Source of the DNA: Chlamydoabsidia padenii
Taxonomy: Eukaryota > Mucoromycota > Mucoromycetes > Mucorales > Cunninghamellaceae
Assembly: GCA_025330725.1 (NCBI GenBank)
Contig: JAIWND010000017.1
Coordinates: 186,001 to 250,000, forward strand
Direction: 5' to 3'
DNA: 64,000 nucleotides
The translations under genes were made by a program, and so were the position numbers. Positions 37,902-47,510 of the stretch are shown here, one piece after another. A model generated the notes under the pieces. It was not told where the DNA came from, searched no databases, and worked only from the letters and a program-made list of their open reading frames with translations. How positions within the stretch are numbered: position 1 is the stretch's first letter; every line of letters starts with the position of its first letter.

Positions 37902-39465
37902 AGCTAACCTTCTTGTTTTTTTTTTTTTTGGACTATAGTGAATAGTGATCAAACAAAAATAGCACGGGTATTAGCCAAGGATGCTACTACTGGAAAACAA
38001 ATCGAAATCAGCTATGTCAACAAGAAAATTACTGGTAATGGATCTTTTGGAGTCGTCTATCAAACACGCCTGGTGGACACAGATGAAGATGCGGCAATCA
38101 AAAAAGTACTTCAAGACAGGAGATTTAAGGTAGGTATAAAGGCCAAGGTTTAAAAAAGGATCTTGAAGAAGATGATGAGAAAGATGGCGACGGAGACTGG
38201 GGTATACTAACTAGGTAGTTTATTATAGAACCGTGAATTGCAAATAATGCGATTGGTGGATCATCCTAATGTGTGCCGCTTAAAATCCTACTTTTATACT
38301 CAAGTGGACAAAAAGGTAAAGTATCATCGATTGACAAAAGGAGGGGGGGGGGACATTGAGCGATGTGTGATTAAAATCTCTTTTATTTATAATAGGAAGA
38401 CGAAGTATACTTGAATCTGGTGATGGAATACATTCCTGATACGTTGTATCGAGCCACTCGCCTTTACGCAAAATCAAAACAATCCATGCCTATGATCCTC
38501 GTCAAGGTGTATATGTATCAAGTCATCCGATCTCTAGCCTATACCCACTCTTTGGGCATCTGCCATCGTGACATCAAACCTCAAAACATTTTACTGGATC
38601 CAGCTTCTTCTATTTGTAAAATGTGTGATTTTGGAAGGTATAGTAAAGAAGGAGGTTTGGAGGTTGATGACTAAAGATGTAAGCTCCATTTTACTTTTGA
38701 TAGTGCTAAAATCCTAACACCTGGTGAACCAAATGTGTCTTATATCTGCTCTCGTTATTACCGTGCTCCTGAATTGATTTTTGGTGCAACAAACTATACT
38801 CTCAACATTGATGTTTGGTCTACTGGTTGCGTGATGGCTGAATTGATATTGGGTCAACCTTTCTTCCCTGGTGATAGCGGTATTGATCAATTAGTGGAAA
38901 TCATAAAAATCCTCGGTACACCATCAAAACAAGAAATCGCTGCTATGAATGCCAGTTATGTGGAACACAAATTCCCTCAAATCAAGCCACATCCTTTGCA
39001 CAAGGTAAAAACAACAACAACAACAATAGTGACCATGAATAGTATACTAACAACGACCTCCTTTTTTTTGATAGATCTTTGTCGGTGCCTGTGAAGAAGC
39101 AGTGGATCTCTTATCTCGAATGTTGTTGTACGATCCTCAGCAACGAATCACCGCCATCGAAGCCTTATGCCATCCCTTCTTTGATGACATACGCGATCCC
39201 AACACACGTCTTCCTAACGATCAACCACTTCCTCCTGTATTGAACTTTTCTCGACATGGTATGTGTGTTGTGTTACATGGAAAGGATATGCTCACTCATT
39301 TACACCTCTCTCTCTCTCTCTTTTCTCTTTATAGAATTATCAATCCGACCTGATCTTATCCGACGTTTGGTTCCTCCACACTGTGAACAGGAACTACTAT
39401 CTCGAAACATTGACATCCACCACTTTGATCCCATTCCCACTGAACAACTAAAGATATATATTTAA
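37750..39465 (+). CDS. GSK3: Glycogen synthase kinase 3 family Ser/Thr kinase
   Basis: Exons 37750-37756 (7 nt, ATGTCAG), 37939-38129, 38229-38315, 38396-38637, 38704-39004, 39075-39258, 39335-39465; 380 residues. Glycine loop [12 protein letters not shown], catalytic Lys in [48 protein letters not shown] and the GSK3 signature [20 protein letters not shown] with the activating Tyr189. The C-terminal [13 protein letters not shown] and ELSIRPDL are also family marks. It belongs with RIM11/MCK1 and animal GSK3, acting on primed substrates in stress, carbon and differentiation control. The 7-nt first coding exon is inferred; without it the second exon has no ATG upstream of the conserved N-terminus. 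Confidence 0.93.
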
Positions 39466-39859
39466 TCACTCCCCATATCCCTTATTTTATTCACCTCATC
39501 GTCTTTGTTTATATATACATTTATATATACGTATATTATACATACACATACACTTGCTTTTAACTTTACTGTCTCCTTTATTCAAATAGAATATATCATT
39601 CCTTTTTTTTTTTTTTTTTTTTTTTGCCACAGTAAAGCTTGGTGAAGTTATGTCTTGTCTTTTTATAATAATTCTCTTTTACAGTCAATAATAAAAACAT
39701 TGTTGGTAACCAAGTCTCTTTAAACTGCTCGTTTGTACTATCTACAAATGTCATTCGGGACATAATGCATGCATTGATATTTATCGGCCGATTGGGCGTA
39801 ACTTTAATTTTGAAGCCAATATCAGTTACATTTTTAAGATACTAACTGGCCTTGGTATT
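39466..39859. other. Spacer between GSK3 and cysteine-rich protein genes
   Basis: AT-rich 3' flank with a 24-nt poly-T tract near 39602 and AATAAAAAC near 39690. No gene seen. Confidence 0.5.
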
Positions 39860-39871
39860 GCGGGATTTAAA
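39860..39871 (+). promoter_or_regulatory. Shared promoter motif, cysteine-rich protein gene
   Basis: GCGGGATTTAAA on the gene strand, 76 bp before the start at 39947; identical to the CHY-finger gene copy. Confidence 0.55.
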
Positions 39872-39946
39872 TTGTTGTTTTTGATATACAGTGGGAAGGG
39901 ACCCACCCGCTTTTTTTCTTTTTCTTTTCCTTTCTCCATTAACGAC

Positions 39947-40184
39947 ATGTCTGAACCAACAACAACATCGACTAAAATAGCAGCACCTTGTGATCACAAA
40001 CCTTTACAAGAATGCTTACTGAAGAATAATAATGATCGATCCAAATGTATGAAAGAATGGAACGATTTTCAAAAGGCTTGCCAAAGAAAAAAGTAAGGAA
40101 TGAATAATTGGCAGGCCAACAACTCATTAACCCCCCCTTTTTTTTATAGGAAACAAGATTGCGAAGCCTGTCAAAAAGATTGAA
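39947..40184 (+). CDS. Small cysteine-rich CHCH-like protein
   Basis: Exons 39947-40092 and 40151-40184; 59 residues. Six Cys in paired order: CDHKPLQEC (C-x7-C), then C-x10-C twice (ECLLKNNNDRSKC, CMKEWNDFQKAC), and DCEAC near the end. The helical, paired-cysteine layout is that of coiled-coil-helix proteins of the mitochondrial intermembrane space (CMC/COX17-like) that are oxidised by Mia40, although the spacing is x10 rather than the usual x9. No specific orthologue claimed. Confidence 0.65.
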
Positions 40185-40251
40185 TCAATGTAATAGTAGT
40201 AGTAGTTATAGATTGTATATTACGTTTTTATAAATAAACAAATAAACTGTA

Positions 40252-40910
40252 TTATGAAATAGAAAAGATGGATCGTCTCCGAGTACCTTTTTCTACTTGA
40301 TCTTCATTAGGTCTAGCAATAACAATGGCACAAGGGCAATGATGGACACAATAATCACTTACACTACCAAGAAAGGCTCTACCAATGGGGTTTAGCTTTG
40401 ATAACAATAATAATAGTAATAACTTACCTTTTGAATGGACCAAGTTTACGAGATCCCATCACAAGGATATCTGCTTTGATTTCTTTGACTTTACGGATGA
40501 TTTCCTCTTTGGGATCCCCGATCAAAGCGATTGCTTGACAGGCAATGTTTTTCTCACGTAGCCAATGGACATATTCTTTTAGCAAGGCCACACTTTCTTC
40601 TCGTTTTTGACTATCGAGTTCTTCCACAAACCCCGATGGATTGATATAGGGACCTAATGCAGGATCAATTCTTCGTGTGTGAACAAGGACCACCTGAAGA
40701 AAAAAAAAAAAAAAAGGGTATTATTCGATGTCTGGTCTATCTTTCAGCACATACCAAGTCTCTTGATGGGTGAATAAAGTTCGCTAATGCCCATTCCAAT
40801 ATATAAGCTGCAGATGATTTGTCAATGGAAATCACTACCACACGTTCCAATTTGCTTGTATCATGAGAAAACTTTTCAATCAATTCATCACGAGGGTTTT
40901 TGTTACTCAT
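40252..40910 (-). CDS. Universal stress protein (UspA domain)
   Basis: Exons 40910-40755, 40693-40428, 40378-40252; 182 residues. Single Usp fold: VVVISIDKSSAAYILEWAL (first strand and helix), VVLVHTRRID, and the nucleotide-loop region DILVMGSRKLGPFKRAFLGS followed by VSDYCVHHCPCAIVIARP. The canonical G-x2-G-x9-G-S/T has Lys in place of the second Gly (GSRK), so ATP binding is uncertain. Short basic tail. Divergent from the gene at 41280, with 369 bp between starts. Confidence 0.9.
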
Positions 40911-41035
40911 CCTATGTATGTACAGTTTGGAAAAAGGGAGTCTATGGTAAGGATGTCTTTTTTTTTTTTTTTTTTTTTTTCACCATATCCCCAATTGAGA
41001 CCCCTCACTAAAACAATTTAAAGCACGCCGACATT

Positions 41036-41047
41036 TTTAAATTCCGA
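41036..41047 (-). promoter_or_regulatory. Shared promoter motif between Usp gene and the gene at 41280
   Basis: TCGGAATTTAAA on the minus strand, 126 bp before the Usp start. A 22-nt poly-T run at about 40958-40980 lies between motif and Usp start. No other feature seen in this 369-bp divergent spacer except a TATATAAAAAA box at about 41207 facing the plus-strand gene. Confidence 0.55.
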
Positions 41048-41279
41048 TAGTGGTGGAACAAACATCTTGATCAAATGATCCTATCGGAAAGCGACGTTTA
41101 TCCCTTTTTTTGCAACTAAAAAGGGATAATCCAAAGATAAGACCAAACTAATCGTCCAATCATGTCAAATAGATAAGAAAAAGAAACTTTTGTGTGGAAG
41201 AATTAGTATATAAAAAATGATGGTCTCCTTTTTTCTTTCTTCTTCTTCTCTTTCATTCTCCACTTAATAATAAAACAAA

Positions 41280-41546
41280 ATGATGCCTATGAACAAGTTC
41301 TGTGCCTCCACATTACGACGAGGCTGTCGCTCTTTAAGCAGCCATCATAAACCGGGTGTAGTAATGACACAAGATAATAAATGGACCAAGGAACCACGCC
41401 ATCGGGTAGAAGAAATGATGACCTCCGCCACAGAACCTACCAAGTTTACATCGACCATGCCATTTGAAACCTTGGTGCAGGTGATCACGGAACAAGAACT
41501 GGCTGCGGCCAAGAAAGGTAAAAGAAAAGATAACAAAAAAGAATAA
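41280..41546 (+). CDS. Small basic protein with a possible mitochondrial presequence, unknown function
   Basis: Single exon, 88 residues, MMPMNKFCASTLRRGCRSLS... The first 25 residues are rich in Arg, Ser and hydrophobics and lack acids, as in matrix-targeting signals. The middle (MPFETLVQVITEQELAAAKKG) predicts an amphipathic helix and the tail is Lys-rich. Support for a real gene: a TATA-like box 70 bp upstream, CT-rich leader, and an AATAAAA signal downstream near 41696. I do not recognise a family. Confidence 0.55.
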   Translation: MMPMNKFCASTLRRGCRSLSSHHKPGVVMTQDNKWTKEPRHRVEEMMTSATEPTKFTSTMPFETLVQVITEQELAAAKKGKRKDNKKE

Positions 41547-42253
41547 TCATTAACATCTTTCTCTCTCTATACCTAGTGGTCCGTAAATAGTCAATCCTCT
41601 AGTATATATAGTCTCTTAAATTCCCCACCCCGCTTACCTTCTTTTTTACTATTCAGTATAGTATCTTTTGTATATGTCACTTTATCTTTTTATGCAATAA
41701 AAACCAATCTTTATATAAATATACATGATCAGTCATTTACAAACCAAGGTCTATTGATAAGACATGGCATCATGTGGTATGAGCCTATTTTCGTGTTACG
41801 ACTCCTTGATGAAAAAAAAAAAAAATCAAACAGAATCAAATAGATCATCAGGTGTCAGATTCTTCAAATCAATGCAAACCTTTGGGCGAATGAAGCGGCG
41901 TTTCAATCCGCATGAATTTTCTTTTTCTAAATCCACACGGCTACTTTTTTAGCATGACATATAAAGATCCCTATTGTAATAAGCATTCTGATCTATGAAT
42001 GGGTATGTATTTATAGTGATAAAACTTGCTGAAATGCCAAATGTATGCGCATAAGGGGATGTCGAATACAGTTGATCGGTATATACAGTATATTACCCTA
42101 GAAATCCCGCCAGAAAAAAAAGTACCCACGCACCCATGGCGATGGAGGATTTGTTCCTGGTACACAGGAAGATAAAAAAAAAGATAGAGGGAGTAATAAC
42201 AAGATTGTCTTTCTTTATTGTTTATATATGTATCAAGAGGGAATATAAGTAAT
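41547..42253. other. Convergent intergenic region
   Basis: 3' flanks of the small protein gene and the NRAMP gene. No conserved coding sequence recognised. Confidence 0.5.
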
Positions 42254-44340
42254 CTATTGTAAAAGTGGGGTGTTTGAGGATAACATTTCTTGTTGGGGTA
42301 GTAAAGGACTATAAACCAGGTATGAGATAAATCCAAAGTAGGCAGCCGTGAATCCAATCAAGATAATAGAATAACCCCAGCTTTGGATGAAGGTTAAAAA
42401 GGCATAAGCATTGAAGCCAATCACAATCCATGAGACGGTCCAGCAGGTGTACCGTAAAGAGGGGCTGTTCTTAAACCTTGTTGTCATCACATTAGAGGAA
42501 GAAGTCAATTTCAATAAAGGAATCACTGCCATGGGAAGACACAGACTATACATTATAAACCCCCCCCACCAAAAAAAGTGAGTCTATCATATCAATCAAT
42601 ATAAACCCATTTACCTTTGGATCACATTCAAGAGTTCACCCATCGTATCAAAACGATCCACAGCCAAGACAGCCACAAGCATACTTGGAACCAAGGCAAT
42701 GGCTCGGGTAATAGCCACCCGATGCCATTGTTTTTTAAAAAACGCCCCAAAGAATCCTTCCATCACATATTGTCCTGCCAATGTCCCAGTCATGGTCGAG
42801 CTTTGACCTGCCGCCAAGAGTCCTGCTGCCCATAAATACCGTGCGAATCCACCTAGTGACTTTTGTAGTACTTCAGCCGCATCATACAATCCAGGTAGTT
42901 GGGTGATCGTTCGGTCTGGTTGATAAAAGATTTGCGCAAATACCACCACAATCGACAAGTTGATAAAGTACGATGTCAATAAAGCCAGTCCGGATTCCAA
43001 AGTAAAGTAAAAGTTGGCTTCTTTCTTCTTGGTGATACTTGGTTCCGTACCCAAGTTACGAGTTCCTACTAGAGCACTGATTGGAAAATAAAAGAAATGT
43101 TAGATCAGTTTCCCCCATTTTTTTTTTATTTTTTTATTTTTTTTTTTACCTGTGTAGATACATATCGTGAGGCATCAATAAGCAGCCAATCATACCAACA
43201 GCTTGTACAGCAGCATTCGAAGGAATGTTCGGTAAAACCATCCCTTGTAAAATTTGTCCAATGTCCGGTCGAGAAGAGATCATTTCAAACCAAAAACAAC
43301 AGATCATTACCCCAATTAATGACATAAAAAAGACTTCGATCTTTCGTACACCATATTGTTGTAAAAACATAAACAGGAATGTATCGGTCGCCGTGATCAA
43401 GACACCCACCCAAATACTAAAGCCAAAAATAATTCGAAGGGCAATAGCAGTTCCAATGATTTCTTGAATATCAGATCCAATGATTGCACTTTGTGTAAAC
43501 ATCCAAATAATGATGGCTGTCGGTTTGTTATAATATTGTCGTACGTGTTGTGCTAGATGTTTCCCGGTTACTACACCAAGACGAATGGCTAATGTTTGAA
43601 TGGCCAATCCTAATTTGGAAAAGAATAAAAAGGGTCATCATCAGTCTTCCTTCTCCCTAAATAGATCAAAATTACCTGCCACATGGCACCAAAAGAGAAG
43701 CCATAGCAATTTATAACCAGCAACTGATCCTGCTTGTAAATCCGACTATAAATGATGATAGCAACAGTTTAACGAAAAATGTCATCATCCCAATCCATCA
43801 TATCACTAATCCAATTTTTTTTACCTCCTACAAGAGTAATACAATGGGGAAAAAAAAAAGTTAGTACACTTGTTTTTTTTTTTTTCATTTTTCTAGATCG
43901 CATGACCCAGTTTATTGAATGAGTATGATTATAGGTACTTACGAGGTTCCCGGGATCAAGATAAGCAATAGCCCTATATAATTTGTTAATGTAAAGTGAG
44001 TATTAACCAAACACTATAAAATTCTCCATCGATACCTACATGAGCCAACCTGGAAAAAAAAAAAAAGAGAAAGAGAGGATTAAGTATGATACAATAAACA
44101 TACATGTCATACCAGTCAGAATCAGGTCTTACCTGGACCAGTATATTTGGATAGCTTCGCCCAAGAGAAGCCTTCGTTTTCAGTCGTTGTGCCAGTATCC
44201 ACTTGATCCTTGGTATCGTTTTCAATGTCCCATGAAGATTTGACGTTTGTTGGTTCTGGTACATTGTTGTTGCAGACAGATTGGTAAGAAGAAACAGGTT
44301 GATCCATTAAAGTTGTTTCATCACCAGTCTTTCTATTCAT
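42254..44340 (-). CDS. NRAMP-family divalent metal transporter
   Basis: Exons 44340-44133, 44049-44040 (10 nt), 43973-43943, 43827-43825 (3 nt), 43745-43676, 43609-43150, 43076-42615, 42545-42254; 511 residues, 11-12 membrane helices after a soluble N-terminus of about 70 residues. Metal-site motif DPGN in helix 1 (Asp79, Asn82, in AIAYLDPGNLESDLQAG) and, in helix 6, MPHDMYLHS, where most relatives have MPHN. QSSTMTGTLAGQYVMEGF is the conserved intracellular transport signature. Proton-coupled uptake of Mn, Fe or related ions (SMF/DMT1 family); plasma or vacuolar membrane not decided. Glu84 is coded by a 3-nt exon. Confidence 0.93.
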
Positions 44341-44496
44341 TATAGTATATGATATTATAGGTAGTGTAAAGAGAAGTTCATACAAATAAAAGAGGAGAGT
44401 AAGTGTTGGCGAATAATCAAGGAGGATAAAGGAAGAAGAAGAAGGGAAAGGGGTGGGGGGTTTAAAAAAAAAAAAAAAAAAGGCAATTAGCGGCCG

Positions 44497-44508
44497 GCGG
44501 GGTTTAAA
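44497..44508 (+). promoter_or_regulatory. Shared promoter motif, NRAMP gene
   Basis: GCGGGGTTTAAA, 157 bp upstream of the start at 44340, opposite strand, within a short GC-rich patch that also borders the PRE10 3' end. Confidence 0.55.
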
Positions 44509-44575
44509 TAGGACCAACACCACGTCTTTTTTTATTAACAAAGGGAATGTGTAAGACCAAGCTAAAAATAAGATA

Positions 44576-45839
44576 TTATTCTTCCATTTCATCATCCATC
44601 GATTCCTATTTCAATGACAGATAGATATGAGGATTGGATAAATTCATTTTAAACATAAAGTTCCTTTTACTTACCTTGGCCAATCGTTCAGCTTCATCCT
44701 TCAAGTGCTTGGGCACAAATTGATGCTTGAATTGAGATTCGGCACAAATCCAGCTTAATTCCAGTTCAAAGTCCTTATCTTTTGCATCATCATGACAGGT
44801 ATGAATACTACAAAAAAAAAAAAAAAAGAGAGAGATTAGTGTTTCACATTATTGTTGGTCAACTTTTTTCACTTACATGCGGGCGATTTCATTCACTGCT
44901 TCATACACAGTCATTTCATCCAATTTGAGTTTTTCTATTTCGGTTTTGGCTACTGTTTTTCCTTTACCAACTGCGCATCCACGATAACCCTGTTTGATAT
45001 AATAATCGTTCATTAAGACATTATTCAATTATTATAATTACTTCTTACCCAATATAAACCAGAGGGTTCGATCATATACAAAGATGGGACACCGTCATTC
45101 ATTGTACCGACAATAGTAGAAAGTCCAAATGGTCGCACACTTGAATAAAGAGTATAAGCAGATACATATTGACCCAATCGATCAGCAATGGTCTAAATAA
45201 AATAAAAAAATAAAAAAGTTAGTAATCATTATCATATATATATATATATCATTCATTTCTTTACCTTGCCAGGAATGGGTTGACGATAGATATCCTTCCA
45301 TGATTGAGCTTCATCACGAGCACGTTTTACTAAATGTCGACCGTCAGCTACAAGTCCCGCAGATACCTATATATCAAAAAAAAAAAAAAAAAAGTAAGAT
45401 TCCCTTTCTATTCCATAGTTGTTCCTTTACCATTCCAATATGAAGATCTGCACTTTGAATACGACGATTAGCTCCAGCAACAAGAAGTTTTGATTGCACC
45501 AGTTTTTCGACACCGAGAACGACACCATCCTTCACCCTTAATCCGATAGCAGTTCTATATGTATTAAAAAGGTACCAAGTAGAATGGTTAGTAAGAAAAA
45601 GAGATGCAAGTCTTTTTTTTTTTTTTTTTTTTTGCCAGTTAGTATTACTTACCCACTATTGTCAACAGCCTTGTTAGCATATTCAACTTGGAACACGCGT
45701 CCATCAGGAGAATACGTAGACACAGATAAATCGTACTATATAAATAAAAAAAGAAGAAGAATGGTTAATAACCTTGTGTATATTCTATTTTGTTAGTATT
45801 ATTGACTTTATTACTTACACCAGTACCAATGGAAGTCAT
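44576..45839 (-). CDS. PRE10: 20S proteasome subunit alpha-7
   Basis: Exons 45839-45819 (21 nt), 45735-45653, 45554-45431, 45366-45265, 45192-45049, 44989-44877, 44807-44675, 44605-44576; 249 residues. N-terminal alpha signature [29 protein letters not shown] is the alpha-7 (PSMA3/PRE10) version. Further blocks: [42 protein letters not shown] and an acidic C-terminus ESMDDEMEE that is a known casein-kinase-2-type tail in this subunit. Structural, non-catalytic outer-ring subunit. Divergent from the SSR4-like gene, with 215 bp between starts; the shared promoter motif is not found there. Confidence 0.95.
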
Positions 45840-46054
45840 ATTTGTCAGTAAATGAGTTTGAAAGAAGAAAGAAAGAGAGAGAGCGGAAAAGAATGAGGGA
45901 GAAAAAGGGCCGCGTACGTCTGGTTATGAGCTTTAGCTGAGAGAAAAAAAGTCACTTGGTCGAAATAAAATCAAAAATCATTTTTTCAATCAGCGCTCTT
46001 TTCTCCTTGTCTCTGTCTCTCTTTCTTTCTGTCTCTTATTTTTATATATATTGA

Positions 46055-47349
46055 ATGATGGAATCTGCTCACTTTTATAGACAAGCTGGCAATTTGCCCT
46101 TGCCTGCTCAAGGTCGTGCAAGTCCTATGCCTCAACCTCATTATGGTCAAAACCCAGTCGCCTATAGAAGTCCTCAAGGTCAAGATAACGCGCGGAAAAG
46201 AACGAACAAAGTAAATCCTCCCTTGTAACACTTTTCTTTTTGGTTGATTCACTTTATTAATGGGTCTTTTATTTATTATAGTCTTCTTCTAGGCAAGTCG
46301 TCCCGCAACAACCAGACGATGGAGGAGAACCATCGGGAGGTAAAAAAAAGAAAGTACAAGTGGTCAAAATGGTATTAACATGTCACTCTTAATGTATTAG
46401 ATGAACTAGACGATATTTCAGCAAGAGATATTGCTATGGCAAGGTATAAACGGAATCATGATTACTTTTCTGAAATCTTCACACCCTATAATGCAGGTAA
46501 GTATCAAAAAAAGGAAAAACTACTTGACGAATATGAACGAGTACTAACCATTCTCCTTGTGTTATATAGACAGTATTGGACCACCACCTCTCGATATCTC
46601 TCAAAGCAAAGAGGATCTATTACGACTCATTGTAAGATTATCCACCCATTATTATCGACCCCATACTGACCTTTCTTTTGTATATATAGGACGAACAACA
46701 CCAAAAAGCAAAGGAACAACAGGAACAACATGACAATAAAATCAAGCAATTCCAACAAGAACATGATCAATTCTGGAAATCAATGTCCATTCTGAATGAA
46801 GCCACATCACTAGAGGTAACTATTTACACAAGTAAGGATTTGATTTGACTTTGATCCTCCACCCCCCCCCACATTTTATACTAGGCAATCGATAAAGCGG
46901 CTCAAGCAATGGCAGAGACGATCGGCAGCAAGGTGGAACACAATAAAGATAATGTTTACACTATTCAAATACCAGGATTAAAAGATGAACCCATTGTGAT
47001 GCCTACACCACCTAATCAAGTACAACCACAACAACCACAACCACCACTACCATCCTCATCACCATCCTCATCATCGTCTCCTTCTTCAGGTCAACCACAA
47101 CAGTCGACACCCATTCAACCTTCACATTTACAACAACAACAAAATACTGTGATGAATGACGATGTTGATATGTTTACCAACTTTGATCAAACACCTACCG
47201 CGAACGACGAAGATGACAGTAATGACTTTTTTAATGAAATGGTCAACACAGGTCAAGATGATGATGATGATCCAAGTGTCAGCGAATTCTTAAACTCGGA
47301 TATGGACTTTGATCAACCAGATAAACAGGATGATCATATGCAGGAATAG
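46055..47349 (+). CDS. SSR4-like SWI/SNF-RSC subunit (probable)
   Basis: Exons 46055-46210, 46282-46339, 46401-46496, 46570-46631, 46690-46815, 46885-47349; 320 residues. Disordered N-terminus, then the conserved core DELDDISARDIAMARYKRN-H-DYFSEIF-TPYN at residues about 73-104, which resembles the C-terminal R-Y-x-RNHE-x-M-x-EIF-S-PY block of fungal SSR4 proteins. A coiled-coil segment (KAKEQQEQHDNKIKQFQQEH) follows, then Pro/Gln/Ser-rich and very acidic stretches ending DDDD...DFDQPDKQDDHMQE. Chromatin-remodelling role is inferred from this block only. Alternative: another coiled-coil nuclear factor. Confidence 0.55.
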
Positions 47350-47510
47350 ACATACATACGAACATAGTTGTTAGTGATCTTGACTCTAAATAAACTTTAT
47401 ATCCTTTGTAAATCGGGGTTTTAAAATATACTGATTTTTGTACTCTTTCTTTTTTTTTAACTTCTCTTCTCAGTTGATTACTGAAGGAGCATAGCTTTTA
47501 TAATATATAT

